From Streptococcus sp. HMSC074B11 (GTDB lineage Bacteria; Bacillota; Bacilli; Lactobacillales; Streptococcaceae), in the NCBI RefSeq assembly GCF_001808705.1, contig NZ_KV794288.1, positions 174,590 through 227,669 on the forward strand: DNA of 53,080 nt. Reading direction: 5' to 3'. Both the position numbers and the translations under genes were made by a program. The notes under the pieces were generated by a model, which was given only the letters and a program-made list of their open reading frames with translations, ran no database searches and was not told where the DNA came from. Shown one piece after another: positions 47,898-53,080 of the stretch. Numbering within the stretch: the stretch's first letter is position 1; each line of letters opens with the position of its first letter.

Positions 47898-48500
47898 TTA
47901 TACCTCCTCAAAAGGAATTGTTGGTATCTTGGCAAGGATATCTTCTCGAGTAATCGCTCCTTGGCGTAGAATCTTCACCTTGTCACCAGATAGGTCTAAA
48001 ATAGTCGAATCCTGACCTGTTAAAAATGCATCGTCTTCAAGTCCCAAGACCTCTTGGTCAAAGTCTTGAAGAATCTTGTGAAAATCTACTCCACTTGATT
48101 GACCTGAGATATTGGCAGAAGGTCCGATTAAGGGGCCAAACTCACGAATCAAGTCCAGAGTTACAGGATGACTCGGCATGCGAAATCCAACAGTCGTCAA
48201 GTCTGAATTGACCCAGTAAGGAACCTTGTCATTAGCTTCTAAGATAATGGTCAAAGGGCCTGGCAAAAAACTTTCAACCAGTTTATTGAGATAAGGTGGC
48301 TGATTCTTAGAAAAGTTCAAGATAACGTCTAGACTAGCGACATTGAGATTGAGTGCCTTGTCTCTTGGACGACGTTTAAGTTGATAGACATGATCAACTG
48401 CTTTTTCGTCTAGCGCCTTGGCAAAAAGACCATAAACTGTTTCTGTCGGCAGAACAACAGCTCCACCTTTTTCAAGCTCTTTCTTAATTTTCTCCATCAT
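47898..48500 (-). CDS. Sua5/YciO/YrdC-type threonylcarbamoyl-AMP synthase
   Basis: 200 residues from 48500 (MMEKIKKELEKGG); the frame is open nine codons upstream but that part lies inside prmC. GGAVVLPTETVYGLFAKA (TsaC signature), KRRPRDKALNLN and SANISGQSSG with the STILDLSGDKVKILRQG end identify it. It makes threonylcarbamoyl-adenylate for tRNA t6A37. The prmC-tsaC order is common in Firmicutes. Confidence 0.9.
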   Translation of the reverse strand: MMEKIKKELEKGGAVVLPTETVYGLFAKALDEKAVDHVYQLKRRPRDKALNLNVASLDVILNFSKNQPPYLNKLVESFLPGPLTIILEANDKVPYWVNSDLTTVGFRMPSHPVTLDLIREFGPLIGPSANISGQSSGVDFHKILQDFDQEVLGLEDDAFLTGQDSTILDLSGDKVKILRQGAITREDILAKIPTIPFEEV

Positions 48501-49320
48501 CAATGACAACCATCCTATCTTGACCAAATTGGTCTTTCAGAGTTCGAACTCGCTTCTCGGGAAAATTTTCCTTGAAAAGAGCTGGAACACTTTGACCTTG
48601 TTTGTAGCCAATTTCAAGATAAATCTTACCACCATCATTTAGATAGTCCTTTGATTCTTCCGCAATTCTGCGATAGATCGCTAGACCATCCTCATCTGCA
48701 AAGAGGGCTAAATGTGGCTCTGAATGGAGAACATTCAAACCTACTTCTGCCTCATCTACTCGAGATATGTAAGGTGGATTGGATACAATTATATCATATT
48801 TTGAAGAAATTTCGGAAAAACAGTCAGATTTAATAAAGAATAATGTTAGACCTTGATTATTAGCGTTTTCCATCGCCAAATCCAAAGCATCCTGAGAAAT
48901 ATCGGCAGCTGTGATTGTCCAATCTGGTCTATTTTTAGCTAAAGCAAGAGCGATAGCACCACTCCCAGTTCCAATATCCAGAACTTTGAGATTTTCCTTC
49001 GGATTCTCATCCAGAATGAGCTCCACCAACTCTTCTGTCTCTGGACGGGGAATCAAGACCCGCTCATCTACTTTTAACTGCATACCAAAGAATTCAGCAT
49101 GACCAATAATATACTGGGCGGGTATATGATTTGCTAATTTCTTGTAAATTTCCTCTACAAACTCTTTTTCTTCCTCTGTAACTTCTTGCTGAAGGGCAAA
49201 GACGAAGTCTGTAAAAGATAGATTTTTCAGGCTACGATAGACAAAGGAGAGGCTTTCTGCTTCCTCTCCTTGTGCTATCAACTTTTCCTCAAAATCTTTA
49301 AACATTTGAGCTAATTTCAT
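48484..49320 (-). CDS. prmC: Release-factor glutamine methyltransferase
   Basis: 278 residues. The SAM motif VLDIGTGSGAIALALA near 111-127, and NPPY (SNPPYIS) near 181-187 define it. It methylates the Gln of the GGQ motif of release factors. The ATG overlaps the prfA stop (TAATG), giving a prfA-prmC pair. Confidence 0.97.
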   Translation of the reverse strand: MKLAQMFKDFEEKLIAQGEEAESLSFVYRSLKNLSFTDFVFALQQEVTEEEKEFVEEIYKKLANHIPAQYIIGHAEFFGMQLKVDERVLIPRPETEELVELILDENPKENLKVLDIGTGSGAIALALAKNRPDWTITAADISQDALDLAMENANNQGLTLFFIKSDCFSEISSKYDIIVSNPPYISRVDEAEVGLNVLHSEPHLALFADEDGLAIYRRIAEESKDYLNDGGKIYLEIGYKQGQSVPALFKENFPEKRVRTLKDQFGQDRMVVIDDGEN

Positions 49321-50399
49321 TATTTGTTTAATTCTTCTAATTTCTGTGTTTGGTCATAGAGTACCAAGGCATCCACAACTTCGTCTAGTTTACCAGATAA
49401 AATAGTATCAAGTTTTTGAAGGGTTAAGCCAATACGGTGGTCTGTCACACGGTTTTGTGGGAAGTTATAGGTACGGATACGCTCTGAACGGTCACCAGTA
49501 CCGATAGTAGACTTACGCTCTGCGTCCTGCTCATCTTGGGCAATTTGAGCAAAGTGGTCAGCAACACGCGCACGGATGATCTTCATAGCTTTTTCACGGT
49601 TTTTCTGCTGGGTACGTTCTTCCTGCATTTCAACCTTGATATTGGTTGGCAAGTGAACGATACGAACGGCAGTCGCAACCTTGTTGACATTCTGTCCACC
49701 AGCTCCAGATGCGTGGTAGATATCCACACGAAGGTCTTTTGGATCAATATCATATTCTACCTCTTCCACTTCAGGCATAACGAGAACTGTCGCTGTAGAG
49801 GTATGCACACGCCCTTGGCTTTCTGTCACAGGGACACGTTGAACACGATGGGCACCAGACTCATACTTAAGCTTAGAGTAAACAGACTGACCTGATACCA
49901 TAGCAACCACTTCCTTGAAACCACCAACACCGTTCATTGAGGCTTCCATGACTTCAAAGCGCCAGCCTTGGGCTTCAGCGTACTTTTGGTACATGGTTAG
50001 CAAATCACCAGCGAAAAGTGCTGCTTCATCACCACCAGCTGCTCCTCGGATTTCAAGGATGATGTTCTTGTCATCGTTTGGATCTTTAGGAAGGAGCAAG
50101 ATCTTCAGTTTTTCTTCGTACTCTTCTTTTTCAGCCTTAGCATCTTTCAATTCTTGTTTGGCCATTTCTTCCAAGTCAGCATCTCCGCCTGATTCTTTAA
50201 TCATCTCTTCGGCATCGATAATGTTTTGAAGGACTTGTTTGTATTCGCGGTAGGCAGTTACGGTATCACGAGTAGAAGCTTCCTCTTTTGAAAGCTCCAT
50301 GAAACGCTTGGTATCAGAGACCACATCTGGGTCGCTCAACAATTCTCCCAACTCTTCATAACGGTCTTCTACAGCTTGTAGTTGATCATAGATGTTCAT
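49320..50399 (-). CDS. prfA: Peptide chain release factor 1
   Basis: 359 residues. GAGGQNVNK (GGQ near 233) and the codon-reading PVT tripeptide ([10 protein letters not shown]) typical of RF1, then [19 protein letters not shown]. It reads UAA and UAG. It overlaps tdk by four bases (ATGA). Confidence 0.98.
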   Translation of the reverse strand: MNIYDQLQAVEDRYEELGELLSDPDVVSDTKRFMELSKEEASTRDTVTAYREYKQVLQNIIDAEEMIKESGGDADLEEMAKQELKDAKAEKEEYEEKLKILLLPKDPNDDKNIILEIRGAAGGDEAALFAGDLLTMYQKYAEAQGWRFEVMEASMNGVGGFKEVVAMVSGQSVYSKLKYESGAHRVQRVPVTESQGRVHTSTATVLVMPEVEEVEYDIDPKDLRVDIYHASGAGGQNVNKVATAVRIVHLPTNIKVEMQEERTQQKNREKAMKIIRARVADHFAQIAQDEQDAERKSTIGTGDRSERIRTYNFPQNRVTDHRIGLTLQKLDTILSGKLDEVVDALVLYDQTQKLEELNK

Positions 50400-50986
50400 T
50401 TTTCTTCATTCTCCTTATTGATTTCAGGTGCAAAATAATGTTTACGGCAAACCGAAATATAGGTTTCATTGCCACCTATCTGGATCTGCTCACCATCATA
50501 GACTGGCAGACCATTCTGCGTACGCAACACCATGGTCGCTTTTTTCTTGCAATACTGGCAAATGGTCTTGATTTCGTCAATCTTATCTGCTAAGAGCAGA
50601 AGATATTTTGAACCTTCGAATAGTTCGTTGCGAAAATCATTTTTTAAACCAAATGCCATGACAGGTATGTCTAACTCATCCACAACACGAGCTAGGTCGT
50701 AAACATGGTGACGCTTTAAAAATTGGGCTTCATCGACAAGTACACAGTAAGGCATTTCAGGTAAATCACGGATAAATCCAAAGATATCTGTGGTTTCGTC
50801 AATAGCAATTGCTGGTCTTTTCATTCCAATGCGACTTGAAACATAGCCAACACCGTCACGCGTATCCAGAGCCGAAGTCATAATCACAACTCCCTTTCCT
50901 TGCTCCTCATAGTTATAGGCTACTTTGAGAATCTCAATCGTTTTTCCTGAGTTCATGGTCCCATAACGATAATACAACTGTGCCAT
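50396..50986 (-). CDS. tdk: Thymidine kinase
   Basis: 196 residues. P-loop YGTMNSGKT (8-16), VLVDEAQFL, and zinc-site Cys pairs in ICQYCKKKA and a later Cys/His (VCRKHYF). It phosphorylates thymidine. It starts the minus-strand operon toward prfA. Divergent from the tautomerase gene. Confidence 0.97.
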   Translation of the reverse strand: MAQLYYRYGTMNSGKTIEILKVAYNYEEQGKGVVIMTSALDTRDGVGYVSSRIGMKRPAIAIDETTDIFGFIRDLPEMPYCVLVDEAQFLKRHHVYDLARVVDELDIPVMAFGLKNDFRNELFEGSKYLLLLADKIDEIKTICQYCKKKATMVLRTQNGLPVYDGEQIQIGGNETYISVCRKHYFAPEINKENEEK

Positions 50987-51027
50987 GCTTCTATTTCACG
51001 TCCATTTCTAAATTTTTGCTACATTCT

Positions 51028-51036
51028 AGTATACCA
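51028..51036 (-). promoter_or_regulatory. Extended -10 promoter of tdk
   Basis: TGG-TATACT on the minus strand, about 45 bases before the tdk start; no clear -35, as is normal for extended -10 promoters. Confidence 0.6.
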
Positions 51037-51066
51037 TATTTTCTCAAAGCTTTAAACGGCAAATTG

Positions 51067-51075
51067 TGGTAAAAT
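51067..51075 (+). promoter_or_regulatory. Extended -10 promoter of the tautomerase gene
   Basis: TGG-TAAAAT 35 bases before the ATG; it diverges from the tdk promoter about 40 bases away. Confidence 0.55.
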
Positions 51076-51109
51076 AGAAGAAATCAAATAACTAGTGGAG
51101 GACGTAATT

Positions 51110-51292
51110 ATGCCATTTGTACGCATCGATTTATTTGAAGGACGCACGTTAGAGCAAAAGAAAGCCCTAGCCAAGGAAGTTACGGAAGCTGTTGTTCGCA
51201 ACACTGGTGCACCTCAATCTGCTGTTCATGTCATTATCAACGATATGCCTGAAGGAACCTATTTCCCACAAGGCGAAATGCGCACTAAGTAA
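51110..51292 (+). CDS. 4-oxalocrotonate tautomerase family protein
   Basis: 60 residues from 51110 after GGAGGACG; an ATG five codons earlier is the non-functional form because Pro2 must follow the start Met. After Met removal Pro1 is the catalytic base; RIDLFEGRTLEQKKALAKEV and an Arg near 39 are typical. Probable role in enol/keto exchange; physiological substrate unknown. Confidence 0.92.
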   Translation: MPFVRIDLFEGRTLEQKKALAKEVTEAVVRNTGAPQSAVHVIINDMPEGTYFPQGEMRTK

Positions 51293-51323
51293 AGCTTAAG
51301 CAATCTGCTTAGGCTTTTCTTTA
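51292..51323 (+). terminator. Terminator of the tautomerase gene
   Basis: AAGCTTAAGCA pairs with TGCTTAGGCTT over 11 positions around a three-base loop, followed by TTTTCTTT; the stem begins in the stop codon. Confidence 0.85.
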
Positions 51324-51336
51324 TAAGTAACATTCA

Positions 51337-51365
51337 TTGAAGAAAATACTAAAATTTGTTACAAT
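51337..51365 (+). promoter_or_regulatory. Promoter of mnmE
   Basis: TTGAAG, a 17-base spacer and TACAAT preceded by TG (extended -10), 50 bases before the ATG. Confidence 0.65.
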
Positions 51366-51414
51366 TTAAAGAGATATTAGTCTATACAAACAAATAAACT
51401 ATAAAGGAATTAAA

Positions 51415-52788
51415 ATGATTACACGGGAATTTGATACCATTGCAGCCATCTCGACACCGCTTGGTGAAGGTGCTATTGGGATAGTCCGCCTAAGCGGAAC
51501 GGATAGTTTTGCCATTGCGCAGAAAATCTTTAAAGGCAAGGACTTGAGCAAGGTTGCTAGCCACACTCTTAACTACGGCCACATTGTTGATCCTCAAACT
51601 GGTAAGGTCATGGACGAGGTTATGATTGGGGCTATGAAATCTCCAAAGACATTCACTCGTGAAGATATTATCGAGATTAACACTCACGGTGGAATCGCCG
51701 TAACCAATGAAATTCTCCAACTGGCTATCCGTGAAGGAGCTCGCATGGCAGAGCCTGGTGAATTTACCAAACGTGCCTTCCTAAATGGACGTGTGGACTT
51801 GACTCAGGCTGAAGCTGTTATGGATATCATCCGCGCCAAGACTGACAAGGCTATGAATATAGCGGTCAAACAATTAGATGGTTCTCTTTCTGACTTGATT
51901 AATAATACTCGTCAGGAAATCCTCAATACACTAGCACAAGTAGAGGTTAATATCGACTATCCTGAATACGACGATGTTGAAGAAGCCACTACTGCTGTTG
52001 TCCGTGAAAAGACCTTGGAGTTTGAACAACTCTTAACCAATCTCTTAAAAACGGCACGTCGTGGGAAAATCCTCCGCGAAGGGATTTCAACGGCTATCAT
52101 TGGTCGTCCCAACGTTGGGAAGTCTAGCCTTCTTAATAACCTCCTGCGCGAAGATAAAGCCATTGTAACGGATATTGCAGGTACAACCCGTGACGTCATT
52201 GAAGAATACGTCAATATCAACGGTGTTCCACTTAAGTTGATTGATACTGCGGGTATCCGTGAAACAGATGACATCGTCGAACAAATCGGTGTCGAGCGCT
52301 CCAAAAAAGCTCTCAAGGAAGCTGATTTGGTTTTACTTGTCTTAAACGCCAGCGAACCTCTAACTGCCCAAGACCGACAACTTCTTGAAATCAGCCAAGA
52401 TACCAACCGTATCATCCTACTTAACAAAACTGACCTACCTGAGGCTATTGAAACTACCGAACTTCCTGAAGATGTCATTCGTATTTCGGTCCTCAAAAAT
52501 CAAAACATTGATAAGATTGAAGAACGCATCAATAATCTCTTCTTTGAAAATGCTGGCTTGGTCGAACAAGATGCTACCTATCTATCCAACGCCCGTCATA
52601 TTTCATTAATCGAAAAGGCTGTCGAAAGCTTACAAGCAGTTAACGAAGGTCTTGAACTGGGTATGCCAGTCGATCTTCTTCAAGTTGATTTAACTCGAAC
52701 CTGGGAAATCCTCGGAGAAATCACTGGTGATGCTGCTCCAGATGAACTCATTACACAGTTGTTCAGCCAATTTTGTCTGGGTAAATAA
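51415..52788 (+). CDS. mnmE: tRNA uridine-5-carboxymethylaminomethyl modification GTPase
   Basis: 457 residues. N-terminal tetrahydrofolate-binding domain ([14 protein letters not shown]), GTPase domain [12 protein letters not shown] near 224-235, [19 protein letters not shown], and the C-terminal Cys motif FCLGK. With MnmG it modifies U34 of tRNAs. Intact and in the chromosomal flank. Confidence 0.98.
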   Translation: MITREFDTIAAISTPLGEGAIGIVRLSGTDSFAIAQKIFKGKDLSKVASHTLNYGHIVDPQTGKVMDEVMIGAMKSPKTFTREDIIEINTHGGIAVTNEILQLAIREGARMAEPGEFTKRAFLNGRVDLTQAEAVMDIIRAKTDKAMNIAVKQLDGSLSDLINNTRQEILNTLAQVEVNIDYPEYDDVEEATTAVVREKTLEFEQLLTNLLKTARRGKILREGISTAIIGRPNVGKSSLLNNLLREDKAIVTDIAGTTRDVIEEYVNINGVPLKLIDTAGIRETDDIVEQIGVERSKKALKEADLVLLVLNASEPLTAQDRQLLEISQDTNRIILLNKTDLPEAIETTELPEDVIRISVLKNQNIDKIEERINNLFFENAGLVEQDATYLSNARHISLIEKAVESLQAVNEGLELGMPVDLLQVDLTRTWEILGEITGDAAPDELITQLFSQFCLGK

Positions 52789-52826
52789 GAAAAAACTAGG
52801 TCAAAAAAATACTAGTCACCTAAAAA

Positions 52827-52862
52827 GAGGTTGGGACAAAAAGATCCCGACCTCACTTTTTA
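52827..52862 (+). terminator. Terminator after mnmE
   Basis: GAGGTTGGGA pairs with TCCCGACCTC (one wobble) around an eight-base loop, followed by TTTTT. Such GAGGTTGGGAC stems are common between streptococcal genes. Confidence 0.8.
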
Positions 52863-52949
52863 TTAGCAATCAAACTTTGACGCGGTAGCTGATTGAACTT
52901 TTTGTTCGTCTTTTAGACTCCAAAAAGCTCCTAATCATCCTCGCGGGGC

Positions 52950-52992
52950 TGGGACTACGAAATCGAGACTTTGTCTATCGATTTCTGTCCCA
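52950..52992. repeat. Streptococcal intergenic hairpin element
   Basis: TGGGAC and GTCCCA form an outer stem, with GAAATCGA and TCGATTTC as an inner stem around 11 loop bases. Its sequence family recurs in pneumococcal intergenic DNA. It probably ends transcripts of the unseen gene to the right. Confidence 0.55.
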
Positions 52993-53053
52993 CCGCCTTT
53001 TCTTTGACCTTCTAAGTTATATCCTACCTTAGCAGAAATCTGAAACAAACCTT

Positions 53054-53080
53054 ATACTCAATGAAAATCAAAGAGCAAAC
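53054..53080 (-). repeat. BOX element, truncated by the window edge
   Basis: ATACTCAATGAAAATCAAAG continues to the end of the window. This is the boxC end of a pneumococcal BOX element in minus orientation, by memory of the published BOX consensus. Confidence 0.7.

Noticed and set aside
51957..52496. Minus-strand 179-residue ORF over mnmE
   Set aside because: Composition is rich in Ser/Arg and reverse to a clear GTPase gene; a shadow.

Overview
ORGANISM. The window comes from a mitis-group Streptococcus (S. pneumoniae, S. pseudopneumoniae or S. mitis). It is AT-rich with strong GGAGG ribosome-binding sites and extended -10 promoters. The run tdk, prfA, prmC, a Sua5-family gene, a GNAT gene, glyA, a nucleoid-associated gene, a pvaA-like gene and an rlmCD gene is the pneumococcal order, and the last 27 bases match one end of a pneumococcal BOX repeat. 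These family and synteny matches are from memory; no database was searched.

LAYOUT (most genes on the minus strand). (1) 1-720: a broken sialic-acid catabolic locus, in which a nanE start is fused by deletion to the 3' part of a sialate lyase gene. Its promoter and a likely cre site survive. (2) 986-18795: the conjugation module of a Tn5252-like ICE, with a 2070-residue methylase-helicase, a calcium-repeat protein, a PBECR4-like protein, a VirB1-like hydrolase, VirB4, PrgI, VirB6-like and pilin-like proteins, VirD4 and two small leading genes behind a long structured leader. (3) 18796-19662: debris, including a frameshifted ABC-transporter ATPase. (4) 19698-37471: about 18 kb of cargo, namely a complete nine-gene V-type ATPase operon (ntpFIKECGABD order) behind a complete sialic-acid module (RpiR regulator, NanE, lyase, SSS symporter, YhcH/NanQ, sialidase NanC, Gfo/Idh oxidoreductase, ROK kinase). 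(5) 37806-42104: the ICE replication/modification end (CAAX protease, HTH protein, Spx-like protein, orphan cytosine methyltransferase, 33-residue membrane peptide, RepA_N initiator), ending at an attachment-like sequence inside the 3' end of rlmCD. (6) 42063-53080: chromosomal housekeeping genes.

HOW IT FITS TOGETHER. NanC releases sialic acid, by family knowledge mainly as the 2,3-dehydro form. The SSS permease would import sialic acid with Na+, the oxidoreductase and YhcH/NanQ would return unusual forms and anomers to usable Neu5Ac, and lyase, ROK kinase and NanE would feed it to GlcNAc-6-P. The c-ring subunit NtpK keeps every Na+-ligand position known from the Enterococcus hirae Na+-ATPase, so the V-ATPase plausibly handles the Na+ brought in with sialate. 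The module starts at a good promoter whose start region carries a consensus cre (CcpA) site, and a strong terminator separates it from the kinase/V-ATPase genes.

LIMITS. No integrase or relaxase gene is visible; they would lie left of the window or be lost. No tRNA, rRNA, CRISPR or intact insertion sequence was found.
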